From Rodentolepis nana (Eukaryota > Platyhelminthes > Cestoda > Cyclophyllidea > Hymenolepididae), in assembly GCA_900617975.1 (NCBI GenBank), contig UZAE01013714.1, positions 9,622 to 19,836 on the forward strand: a stretch of 10,215 nt of DNA, written 5' to 3'. Made by a program: the position numbers and the translations under genes. The notes under the pieces were generated by a model. That model did no database searches. It saw nothing but the letters and a program-made list of their open reading frames with translations, and was not told the origin of the DNA. Shown here piece by piece: positions 1 to 6,510 of this stretch; position 1 is the first letter of the stretch; each line of letters begins with the position of its first letter.

Positions 1-293
1 ATACATTTGATGGACGAAACTAATCCCATTAGTAATTTAGGCAATTTTCGATATTTTTGAACAGAGAAGAACTTCCAACTGTGAATGTTGAAATTTACAA
101 AACAAGATGAAAATGGGCTTTTTTAATGGCCAAATTTTAGACCATTAGAAATTTGGACACATTTTAAATCAAAGCAAATTCGATTATCACTCACGGAGTG
201 GCTTTTAAAAGCATAGTTAAAATCGATGAAATTAGTTACTTTTGAAACATTCCCTTTATTATTATGAAACTATTTGTCCATCTGTAGTGTTTC
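1..293. other. AT-rich unique DNA, no feature recognised
   Basis: The stretch is AT-rich with stops in all frames, short A and T runs and no repeat shared with the rest of the window. I see no RNA gene, promoter or exon that I can support. Confidence 0.6.
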
Positions 294-671
294 GTGACTA
301 AACATTTCCCTGATGTAATACAACACACTTTACATGGCAAATGTTGTGGGTGGCAAAGTGTTTTCCGGAGTCATACGGAATCATCCTCATCATCTTCTAG
401 AAGAGAATATTTGGTGGGAATGAAATCTAATTGCTTGGTCAGCACACCAACATACGTGGTATTTCAATCCACGGCCGAGATGACCCAGAATGGCTTTAAT
501 TACACCATTCTCCTGTCAATGAAAAGTCTTCCATGGTGGCTGGACCATTGGGAAGAGTGCAGGCTTGTCATCGATCATGTGGAGGGTAGTTTGGGCATGC
601 GTGCAGAATTCTCACAGTCAATCACCTCTCAACATTTGTCTAGTATGGCATTACTTGGGTATTATGACTAA
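294..671 (+). other. Open frame of about 125 codons in a less AT-rich island; unrecognised, possible exon or gene relic
   Basis: This is the only open frame outside the repeats that I would not dismiss at once. The codons stay open from a GTG at 294 to a TAA at 669-671, in an island visibly richer in G and C than its flanks. The translation has a serine run (near residues 30-35) and a tryptophan-rich segment (PWWLDHWEE, near residues 80-88), with no domain I recognise, no signal peptide and no membrane segment. An in-frame ATG lies further in (near residue 43), so the GTG start is only the edge of the open frame. There is no convincing splice acceptor or donor at its edges. The motif TKHFP, encoded at the 5' edge, is encoded again just past the stop in another frame (664-681), as part of an imperfect direct repeat. 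It could be a chance frame, an old exon, or a fragment of an unknown mobile element. I do not assign a function. Confidence 0.15.
295..318 (+). repeat. Imperfect direct repeat, left copy (TGACTAAACATTTCCCT)
   Basis: About 24 bases that recur with a few mismatches at 665-688, some 370 bases downstream. Both copies read TGACTAA/R-CATTTYCCT and can be translated as TKHFP. The two copies bracket the open frame at 294-671. They could be a worn direct duplication or a remnant of tandemly repeated units. Confidence 0.4.
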
Positions 672-688
672 GCATTTTCCTACTAATC
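665..688 (+). repeat. Imperfect direct repeat, right copy (TGACTAAGCATTTTCCT)
   Basis: This is the partner of the copy at 295-318. Similarity fades quickly after the first 17-18 bases. Beginning at the ATG at 664, this copy opens a short separate frame of about 21 codons that starts MTKHFP and ends at a TAG near 727. Confidence 0.4.
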
Positions 689-1498
689 GATCGTTACTCT
701 GCATCTGGTGGGCTCGGCCTACATTGTAGTCAGCCTGATTTAATTAGAGAAATAAATAGGATAATTGCATTTATTGATGAGCACTTTGACTTGATAGGTT
801 GTTAGTGAAGCATTGTTGAAGACTAACTCATGTTGAATACGCTACAAAAATCTGTGGGTAGCCCCTAATAACCGAATTTTACGAGATCCCAGTAATATGT
901 TCTAAATTCCACAAATTCATTTTTACAAAAATGCTTATTTTATGAATAATTATCGATTAAAACTTGTCTAAAATATTCTTGGATAAAAATTTTGTCTAAT
1001 AATAAGTTATCATATTTAAATTCGATCAGCAAGTTTAAATTACTTTTACGACAAGGTCAGATGCTTACAATTTTTCCTATTGTTAATCAATTTGGGGAAA
1101 TTTAAATGAGACAGTTCTTCTTTTCAATGCAGTCATTATTTACTTCCGCTAAAATAGAAATTTGTGCTTTTAAAATTGATCCTTTTAATTACCTCAACTG
1201 GATTCCCAATTCAGGTCTATTGAAAGATGAACTTATTAGCTTTTTTCTTCTCCTTTTGGCTCAAAATTTTATTCTTAAGAAAGTATTTTTGAAGGTCGCA
1301 TATCTTTCGTTACTTTAATGTCTAATAAGAATGCAACTGTAAAGCAATTAATATCAGGTTTCTTTGTCCATAAATTTTTTTGTTTCTTGTAGGTTGTTAA
1401 GTAATTTTATTAATATTAACATTTTCATTCTCTAGTCCTGACTGCAAATAAAGTCCGAATTCATTAAAAAAAGTATTGTCTACTTTTCTTTTTCCTTT

Positions 1499-1508
1499 GG
1501 GGGGGGGG
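1499..1508 (+). repeat. Poly-G homopolymer, G10
   Basis: Ten consecutive G bases followed by A and a T9-like run. Such tracts are mutation-prone and error-prone in sequencing, so the exact length is uncertain. Confidence 0.8.
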
Positions 1509-1697
1509 ATTTTTTTTTCCCTGGAAATTAGGTACAAGAAATAGATTTATCCCCCAAAGCTTGTGACACTGTTATTCCTTCGGTGGAATTTCCATTCTCG
1601 CATCTGAGCAAATGTCCTTTGAGAATCCACTAATCTTCACTTTTTCTCCACTCCTCTTATCCGAGTCCCTGGTTAATCATAATAAAAATTCTCCCTT

Positions 1698-1712
1698 GGG
1701 GGGGGGGGGGGG
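1698..1712 (+). repeat. Poly-G homopolymer, G15
   Basis: Fifteen consecutive G bases. This is exactly long enough to fit four G3 runs with one-base loops, so an intramolecular G-quadruplex is possible in principle. The length may vary or be miscalled. Confidence 0.8.
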
Positions 1713-1955
1713 TCCAGTCGGATTCAAGTCCAAAAGATGATGCTGACGGTCATTCCCAGTCAAATGAAGTTTTTCTCCATTCATGAGATGATAGTCCATG
1801 CTAGTTGGCTAGGAAGTCCTTCAACGGAAATGTAAAATCAGGAAGAAGCCCGTTTAAATTGTCCATGCAGTCTTGTTTTTTTTGACCAAACTCAAGGCAA
1901 AATAATGTCATATGAGTATGGCAATGGCCTTGAAGTTACAACGATAAACTGCTTT

Positions 1956-1965
1956 GAAGTATAAA
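1956..1965 (+). repeat. Target-site duplication of SINE copy 1, left
   Basis: The 10-mer GAAGTATAAA directly precedes the A/T-rich tail of SINE copy 1. It recurs exactly at 2291-2300, immediately after the other end of the element. Its perfection suggests a comparatively recent insertion. Confidence 0.85.
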
Positions 1966-2290
1966 ATATTTATTTATTTATATCAAACGGCAGGCGTTTT
2001 GATAGTTATCATTAACCCTGGAGCTGACTTCGGGGCTTCACAGAGGGGAGAAGGAACATCAGTCGAGATGGGAGACAGAATAATGATACACAGAGGTAAA
2101 AGAGACAGACAGACAGATACAAAGGCATAAAAAAGGTAAGATGAGTACTGCGAAAGGGGTCGAATATGACAAATAGTCGGGCCATAAAAGTTTGAAGTCA
2201 GAAGTCAATTGCCGGTTTGGTAGACTTTTTGTCGCATAAGTAGACGTTGCCCAGATTGCACCACGTGGAGGTAAGTCTATCGCACACCCC
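1966..2290 (-). mobile_element. SINE-like retroposon, copy 1 (325 bp, exact 10-bp TSD)
   Basis: A non-coding retroposon mobilised in trans by a LINE reverse transcriptase, by analogy with known SINEs. Read on the minus strand, it begins GGGGTGTGCGATAGACTTACC near 2290, runs through a head with CCACGTGG, a GTCTGTCTGTCTCTTTTA-like body and a segment reading ATGATAACTATCAAAACGCC, and ends in an (AAAT)n-type tail at about 1966-1982. Exact GAAGTATAAA duplications flank it. There are no terminal inverted repeats, which argues against a DNA transposon. Loose Pol III promoter-like matches on the minus strand are TGGTGCAATCTGG (2263 to 2251; A box-like) and ATTCGACCC (2165 to 2157; B box-like, first base off). 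Their spacing is wider than in a tRNA, so a tRNA origin is unproven. The internal G-tract module is short here, 19 bases (2058-2076). The minus-strand open frame at 2059-2310 is a by-product of this repeat. I do not recognise the family name. Confidence 0.85.
2261..2276 (+). promoter_or_regulatory. E-box palindrome next to a 5' splice donor-like sequence, inside SINE copy 1
   Basis: CCACGTGG (2261-2268) contains the CACGTG E-box bound by several bHLH factors. It is overlapped by GAG|GTAAGT (2268-2276), a full match to the metazoan 5' splice donor consensus on the strand antisense to the SINE. The match is seen directly. Use in vivo is not shown. Confidence 0.3.
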
Positions 2291-2300
2291 GAAGTATAAA
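2291..2300 (+). repeat. Target-site duplication of SINE copy 1, right
   Basis: Exact second copy of GAAGTATAAA, directly after the CACACCCC end of the element. It fixes the right boundary of the insertion at 2290/2291. Confidence 0.85.
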
Positions 2301-2870
2301 GTAAAAACATGTAAATTCGAATATGAATGTTGGAAATTTCAGAAAGAAAATGGCATAATAATGGAATGCCTTATCTCCCAGAAACTCATTTGTCTTTCAT
2401 AAAAGGGAAGAATTTTACCTCAAACGCTCGTTTTTTTTCCTGTTTAACAGAATAAATCTACCTATATAGGTTTCAATGTGCGGTGAATGATTGTCAGCTA
2501 AATTATCCAATAATTGCAGTCGCTGTACAGCATTCTAGTTGGTCATAATTGAATTAGAGTTTACTGTTACGTGTCCTAATTAAAGGATGTTATTCGTAAA
2601 TGCAGACAATTACACGATGCTGAGGAAATGGACTAGAGAACACTTTCAGAAGAAGTCGATTTCATTCCTTCCCCCTTTTTTCTCGGATCTCAAACCCACT
2701 CTGTTGTTCCCCCCTATCAAAACTACTGTTTTTATTTACATTTTTTGTTAAATATATTTTGTCTTCACTTAAAACGCTTTTCCTACAATTTTTTGAGAAC
2801 TGATGAATTGAAATTGATTTTATCAACAAAAAAATGAGATCTAATTTCATTTTACACTGCAGACAGATGG
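2301..2870. other. Unique AT-rich spacer between SINE copies 1 and 2
   Basis: I see no repeat, RNA gene or exon here. The short minus-strand open frame at 2662-2880 (72 codons) has no recognisable domain and an AT-driven composition. I read it as chance. Confidence 0.6.
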
Positions 2871-2883
2871 TTGCTCTCATATT
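2871..2883 (+). repeat. Target-site duplication of SINE copy 2, left
   Basis: TTGCTCTCAT, extendable to 13 bases with ATT, lies directly before the A/T-rich tail of SINE copy 2. It recurs exactly at 3215-3227. The last three bases overlap the start of the tail and are ambiguous. Confidence 0.85.
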
Positions 2884-3214
2884 TATTTATTTATTTATTT
2901 CAAGTGGCAGGCGTTTTGACAGTTATCATTAACCCTTTAGTTGACTTCAGGCTTCGCAGAATGGAAGGAACATCAAAGTGAAAAAAGTCGAGAGGGGGGA
3001 TAGAAGAACGATTCACAGGTGTAAAAGAGACAGACAGACACAAATGTAGAGAAAAGGTAAGATGAGTATGGTGGAAGTGGTCGAAAATGACATACAGTGG
3101 GGTCATGGTAGTTGGAAGTGAGAAGTCAACGGCCGGTTTAGAGTCTATTTTTGCCGTATGAGTGTACGTTGCCCAGGATGTTCCAAGTGGAGGTAAGTCT
3201 ATCGCACACCCCGA
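2881..3214 (-). mobile_element. SINE-like retroposon, copy 2 (334 bp, exact 10-13 bp TSD)
   Basis: This is the same family and orientation as copy 1. The tail on the plus strand is a clean ATTTATTTATTTATTTATTT run at 2881-2900, and the head ends in CACACCCC at 3205-3212. The flanking TTGCTCTCAT duplication is exact, which with the clean tail suggests a fairly young insertion. The G-tract module is 30 bases (2972-3001) with a G6 run. The E-box is mutated to CCAAGTGG, but the donor-like GAGGTAAGT is intact (3190-3198). The GAGACAGACAGACACAAATG and GTAGAGAAAAGGTAAGATG segments are shared almost exactly with copy 4, suggesting the same subfamily. The minus-strand open frame at 2900-3106 is repeat-derived and not a gene. 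Confidence 0.85.
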
Positions 3215-3227
3215 TTGCTCTCATATT
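3215..3227 (+). repeat. Target-site duplication of SINE copy 2, right
   Basis: Exact second copy of TTGCTCTCATATT after the head end of the element. It fixes the right boundary within one or two bases. Confidence 0.85.
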
Positions 3228-3529
3228 ATTTTATTTAAATCAACACACCTCAACTTAATGGGGCAAAATGATTTCCCTACAAATGGAGAACGGAACTAAG
3301 CGTTGCCAATCAATGTGGCAATGAAATAAACGCATTTATTAACTCATTGGGAGATTTCTAAGCTTCTCTTGCCATATTCATACTCGTAACACGAATTAAT
3401 TTAGTACTTGCTTATTATTTTAGCGTAATAATTCGAGTTTCTATAAATTGATTCGCCACGCCAAATGGAAGTGGTAACACGATGAGGAACAGGATAAATG
3501 GTGGACTTCACCCCACGATTGTTGACTGC

Positions 3530-3598
3530 TGAGTGTAAGTCACCTGACTTCTAACACTGTTGTCGCATATGTCACCTTCGGTAACGGTGGCACACTCA
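3530..3598. repeat. Interrupted inverted repeat (TGAGTGT...ACACTCA)
   Basis: TGAGTGT at 3530-3536 pairs with ACACTCA at 3592-3598. Inside it, CACC (3541-3544) pairs with GGTG (3586-3589), after small unpaired steps. The loop is about 41 bases. The arms are short, so it could be chance. It ends just before the C10 tract. Confidence 0.3.
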
Positions 3599-3599
3599 A

Positions 3600-3609
3600 C
3601 CCCCCCCCC
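3600..3609 (+). repeat. Poly-C homopolymer, C10
   Basis: Ten consecutive C bases (G10 on the minus strand), one of several G/C homopolymers in an otherwise AT-rich window. Confidence 0.8.
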
Positions 3610-3873
3610 TTCACTTTTCATTGGCTCATTTAGTTGTTTAAAACGACTGCAGGAATTTATAGCAAACGTCACCAAAGGGTAAATTGAGAAATTGCGCTCA
3701 ATTTCTTAGTTTTACGAAACAATCCGATTCTTTTGTAACGAGGCCATAAATTTAGGGTCTGAGAAAGAAGAAATTGACGCTTTCTAATTATGCATTTAAA
3801 ATACATTTAAAAAAATTCTCCTTATAGTAACAGAAAGACCAATTGGAAGTGTAAATACATGGCTTCAAATGTT

Positions 3874-3962
3874 GTTTACGTTAATAATGATGAAAGTGTG
3901 CTTCATAAATGACACACCTTGCTGACAGTATGTTAGACAATGCTAAGACAGTTAACGTAAAC
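3874..3962. repeat. Inverted repeat with perfect 11-bp arms and branched interior
   Basis: GTTTACGTTAA at 3874-3884 is an exact reverse complement of TTAACGTAAAC at 3952-3962, enclosing 67 bases. The interior can form further short stems: GTGTG near 3896 with CACAC near 3913, and TTAG near 3933 with CTAA near 3943. I see no flanking duplication, so a miniature inverted-repeat transposon is possible but unproven. A structured transcript is another reading. Confidence 0.45.
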
Positions 3963-4464
3963 TATTAGTATATCAAAGTATGGGGTCATGAGTTCTTTAG
4001 GCATTCATATTCTATCAGTGAACCGGTCTATTAATCGCGCTAGCCAGGTCAGAGCAGTAGAAATGGAGGGAGAATTCCCCTTTCTCACCAGAATGGCTTC
4101 TGATTTTTTCTTCTGTGCCCTTGGGGCGTTATTGAGAAGTAGTAATTAGTAGGAATTCCATCGTCTGGTGCAGGCTCAACTAGCTGCATTCGAAAGAAAC
4201 CTCCATTGAATCCGAAAAATTATAATACTTTGTGCGAGTTTTTTTTTCTTTCAAATTATTTTTGAACTATCTTCTTTAAAATGCTTTATTTTAAAATCTT
4301 CTTCAGTCTAAATTGAACTGCCAGTCTATAAACTGGAAATTTCAAGAGCTGATTAACACTTGGCTCTTATCGCGCTAATTTGTCCGTAATCCACGACGCC
4401 TGGTGGAAATATTTACACTTCAATGTTCTTTTCTATCCACAAAAAATAACCTTTCACAACCCGA

Positions 4465-4468
<4 letters not shown>

Positions 4469-4498
<30 letters not shown>
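4469..4498 (+). repeat. (AC)15 dinucleotide microsatellite
   Basis: Fifteen perfect AC units. The open frame of about 69 codons that crosses it (4380-4589), with its His-Thr run, is a by-product of the microsatellite. Length polymorphism is expected. Confidence 0.95.
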
Positions 4499-4502
<4 letters not shown>

Positions 4503-4915
4503 AATGGCATTTTTGTGTTTAGCAAGAATGTACAACACGCGCTTTTATTATTCAGGAGCATTTTCTTTCCAACAGCATTATTTCCATAACCAAAAAAAGA
4601 CGTGACTGGTAAACAACCGATCGCTTAGATAGTTTACGCCTCTCCAAACCACCATTTACTTAAAGTTACTTAAAGTTATTTATCTCCTACCCACGGATAA
4701 ATTGAAGCCAAGTCACAAGTTGCCGACAGCCAAAGGTGAAACATGCGCTCCCCCCACCCCCACCCCCACCCCCCAGCTGGTGGTACCAATACACAGAGAG
4801 TTAGTCTAGGCGTCCTTTTATCTTGCCTTCTGATTAAATTCCGCCATAGCAACAACTGGAGAAGGATTAAATCATAGAGGCAGAATTGGTTCTCTTGAAA
4901 ACAGAGGTGGAATTT
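4499..4915. other. Unique DNA with a C-rich tract; no gene
   Basis: The stretch holds a two-unit 10-bp tandem repeat, TTACTTAAAG, at 4656-4675 and the C-rich tract at 4750-4774. Otherwise I see nothing I can name. Confidence 0.55.
4750..4774 (-). repeat. C6A-C5A-C5A-C6 tract: G-quadruplex motif on the minus strand
   Basis: The plus strand has four C runs (6, 5, 5 and 6) separated by single A bases. The minus strand therefore has four G runs with one-base T loops, which fits the G3+N1-7 quadruplex pattern in its most stable short-loop form. The plus strand fits an i-motif. It is followed at once by CAGCTGG, which contains a CAGCTG E-box. Structure formation in cells is inferred only. Confidence 0.75.
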
Positions 4916-4928
4916 TGCTTCACAAACA

Positions 4929-5265
4929 TTATTTATTATCTCAAATGGCAGACGTTTTGGTAATTACCATTAGCCCTTTAGCTGACTTTGGGCTTCACGG
5001 AGAGGAGGAGGAGGAACATCAAAGTGACAGAAAGTCGAGGGGTGGGGGGGGGGGAGACAGAAGAGTGATTTACAGATGTAAAAGAGACAGACACGCAAGT
5101 AGAGAGTAGGGTAAAGTGGATACTGTGGATGTGGTGGAATATGACATACAGTCGGGTCATGGTAGTTTGGGGTCAGAAGTCAAATGTCACTTGGTAGATT
5201 TTTTTGGCATAAGAGTATGCGTTCCCCAGGGTGCCCCACGTGGAGGTAAGTCTGTCGCGCACCCC
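4929..5265 (-). mobile_element. SINE-like retroposon, copy 3 (about 337 bp, degenerate TSD)
   Basis: The same family and orientation as copies 1 and 2. A short, degraded tail (ATTATTTATTATCTC) is followed by the conserved CAAATGGCAGACGTTTTGG end, and the head ends CGCGCACCCC at 5265. A worn target duplication may be TGCTTCACAAACA (4916-4928) against TGCTCAACAAGTA (5266-5278), matching at 9 of 13 positions, so the insertion is older than copies 1 and 2. This copy has the longest G-tract module, 41 bases (5018-5058), with G4, T and G11, preceded by a GGA run. The E-box CCACGTGG (5236-5243) and donor-like GAGGTAAGT (5243-5251) are intact. Short open frames on both strands here (4915-5109 plus, 4978-5160 minus) are repeat by-products. 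Confidence 0.8.
5044..5054 (+). repeat. G11 tract within SINE copy 3
   Basis: This is the longest of the G runs in the hypervariable module of the SINE family. The equivalent runs are G3 in copy 1, G6 in copy 2 and G10 in copy 4. The module is missing in copy 5. Confidence 0.8.
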
Positions 5266-5776
5266 TGCTCAACAAGTATACGATTATAAATAATATGCAC
5301 TGCCGCTTAAACCATAAGAAAAGATGAACGAGAAAACTATTTTGAGATTTGTGTCTCAATTTATATCCTTCTCCTAAAATTGGTATAATTTTGTGTCAGC
5401 TAAAAGTATATTACAACAATAAATATGAAAATGGCACCACCAACTAGACTTTAAACTCACAGAATTTAAGAATTTTTGCGTGTGTCGATCTGCGAAATAA
5501 AAATATTATTCGTTCTAAACATAACGACTGATCATTCGAAAATAACACCTTTTAAGGCGGAAATCGTTCAGTAGCACTCCATTTGCCCCCTCTCGACCTG
5601 CGATTTAAAATCGGATCATTTTAAGCACTTGTAGGGAGCTCAGGCGACAAAGCTCAACCCTAAGCCAATTAGGCATTGATTTGAGATGGGTCATTCCAAA
5701 ATTTCGATCTAAGTCACCAAACATTCATTTCGACAACGCCCACACCTGTGATTTTGACAATAACAGCGGTGAAGGA

Positions 5777-5816
5777 CTTTGACCAGGTCACGAGCTTTGA
5801 CCACCAAAGATCAAAA
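5777..5816. promoter_or_regulatory. Cluster of TTTGACC / GGTCA half-site-like motifs
   Basis: CTTTGACCA occurs at 5777-5785 and again at 5795-5803. The first joins GGTCA to give the near-palindrome TGACCAGGTCA (5780-5790), and AAAGATCAAA follows. GGTCA-type half sites are bound by nuclear receptors, and ATCAAAG-type sites by TCF/LEF factors. Short motifs like these arise often by chance and there is no nearby gene, so this is only a pointer. Confidence 0.15.
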
Positions 5817-5872
5817 ATATGAAGCCAACTTTTATTCAAGTATATATCGTCTTTTCAGTTAAATAACTATTT

Positions 5873-5887
5873 GGGGAGGGGGTGGGG
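5873..5887 (+). repeat. G-rich block (G4-A-G5-T-G4)
   Basis: Three G runs separated by single bases. Only three runs are present, so it misses the usual four-run quadruplex rule. It faces the C10 run at 5919-5928, with which it could pair as a G/C stem around a loop of about 31 bases. Confidence 0.6.
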
Positions 5888-5918
5888 AATTGTATACTCG
5901 TTTAATCACCTTCTCGAA

Positions 5919-5928
5919 CCCCCCCCCC
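5919..5928 (+). repeat. Poly-C homopolymer, C10
   Basis: Ten consecutive C bases lying 31 bases after the G-rich block at 5873-5887. Confidence 0.8.
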
Positions 5929-6360
5929 TAGCCACATCGACTATATCATAAAACCATCTTGATAGCAATATGTAATGAATATGTCTTATATGTAATTTTC
6001 TATTGTCATTACTTTACTATAATTCATTCCAATTATTTTCCACGTATTTTTTTCAACCCAGAAAGGCAAAGTTTGGAATTTTCAAATAATCGAGATCCTC
6101 GGTAATCTAGGAACAGCGTGTTTCGTATAATACAGCTATATAATTTCCTCAAATTTCTATTTATGTAAACAGGCGTTACAGAAATTTATGGCCAAGTGCC
6201 TGGATCCTGGGTATATTACATCCACTAAATTTGTACTGGCTGATTTACTTAAGTGCATGGCCAAAAAACCTTCCATTCATTTGTATTTCCTTAGATTAAG
6301 GACGATGTAGGTGAAATTCATTCACTCTAAATACTAAGTAGAGTACTTACTTGTCTTGCA

Positions 6361-6380
6361 AACGAAGACAGCTCTTCGTT
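6361..6380. repeat. Perfect 8-bp stem hairpin with 4-base loop
   Basis: AACGAAGA and TCTTCGTT are exact reverse complements around the loop CAGC. No T run follows, so it does not look like a Pol III or intrinsic terminator. It marks the left edge of the purine-rich stretch. A hairpin this size can occur by chance in 10 kb. Confidence 0.5.
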
Positions 6381-6510
6381 CTCTGCTCTGGAGCTATGAA
6401 GATGTTGTGAGAAGAAGTAGAGGTTGAGCAGAGGGACGAATGCTCACAGAAACCAATGAGCAAAAAAACAGATACTAGGAGCCAAGACGACAGTGAGCAA
6501 TTACTCCGAA

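Larger units (their letters stand above)
690..1955. other. AT-rich unique DNA with poly-G tracts; no gene
   Basis: The sequence is AT-rich with many stops. The one open frame of about 70 codons (1106-1318) is rich in Phe, Leu, Ile and Lys, as expected from random AT-rich DNA. The only notable elements are the G10 and G15 homopolymers annotated separately. AATAAA strings occur but cannot be tied to a transcript. Confidence 0.6.
3228..4467. other. Unique DNA with two inverted repeats and a C10 tract; no gene
   Basis: No exon or RNA gene can be supported. The stretch holds an inverted repeat at 3530-3598, a C10 run at 3600-3609 and a longer inverted repeat at 3874-3962, each annotated separately. 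The remainder is ordinary AT-rich sequence. Confidence 0.55.
5279..6500. other. Unique DNA; short motifs only
   Basis: No gene is visible. Small features are a TTTGACC-rich cluster at 5777-5816, a G-rich block at 5873-5887, a C10 run at 5919-5928 and a perfect hairpin at 6361-6380. From about 6370 the plus strand becomes purine-rich and stays so through SINE copy 4. Confidence 0.55.

Noticed and set aside
1106..1318. Open frame of 70 codons on the plus strand
   Set aside because: Its composition is Phe/Leu/Ile/Lys-rich as expected from AT-rich DNA. There is no domain and no splice context.
1720..1731. GGATTCAAGTCC resembling a tRNA B box
   Set aside because: There is no A box at the right distance and no cloverleaf. 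It follows a poly-G tract.
1966..2290. The repeat family as a DNA transposon or MITE
   Set aside because: The ends are unrelated (A/T tail against CACACCCC), there are no terminal inverted repeats, and the target duplications are 10-13 bp. All of this fits a SINE better.
2059..2310. Open frame of 83 codons on the minus strand
   Set aside because: It lies almost wholly within SINE copy 1. The CLSVSFTSVYH-like peptide recurs in the other copies because the repeat does.
2662..2880. Open frame of 72 codons on the minus strand
   Set aside because: It has no domain and a low-complexity composition, and it ends beside a SINE tail. Chance is the simplest reading.
4380..4589. Open frame of 69 codons with a His-Thr run
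   Set aside because: The run is simply the (AC)15 microsatellite read in frame.
4656..4678. TTACTTAAAG tandem pair as a minisatellite
   Set aside because: There are only two units plus three bases, which is too little to call an array.
5632..5662. TAGGG-AGCT / AGCT-CCCTA partial inverted repeat
   Set aside because: Two short arms with a bulge and no supporting context. This is readily expected by chance.
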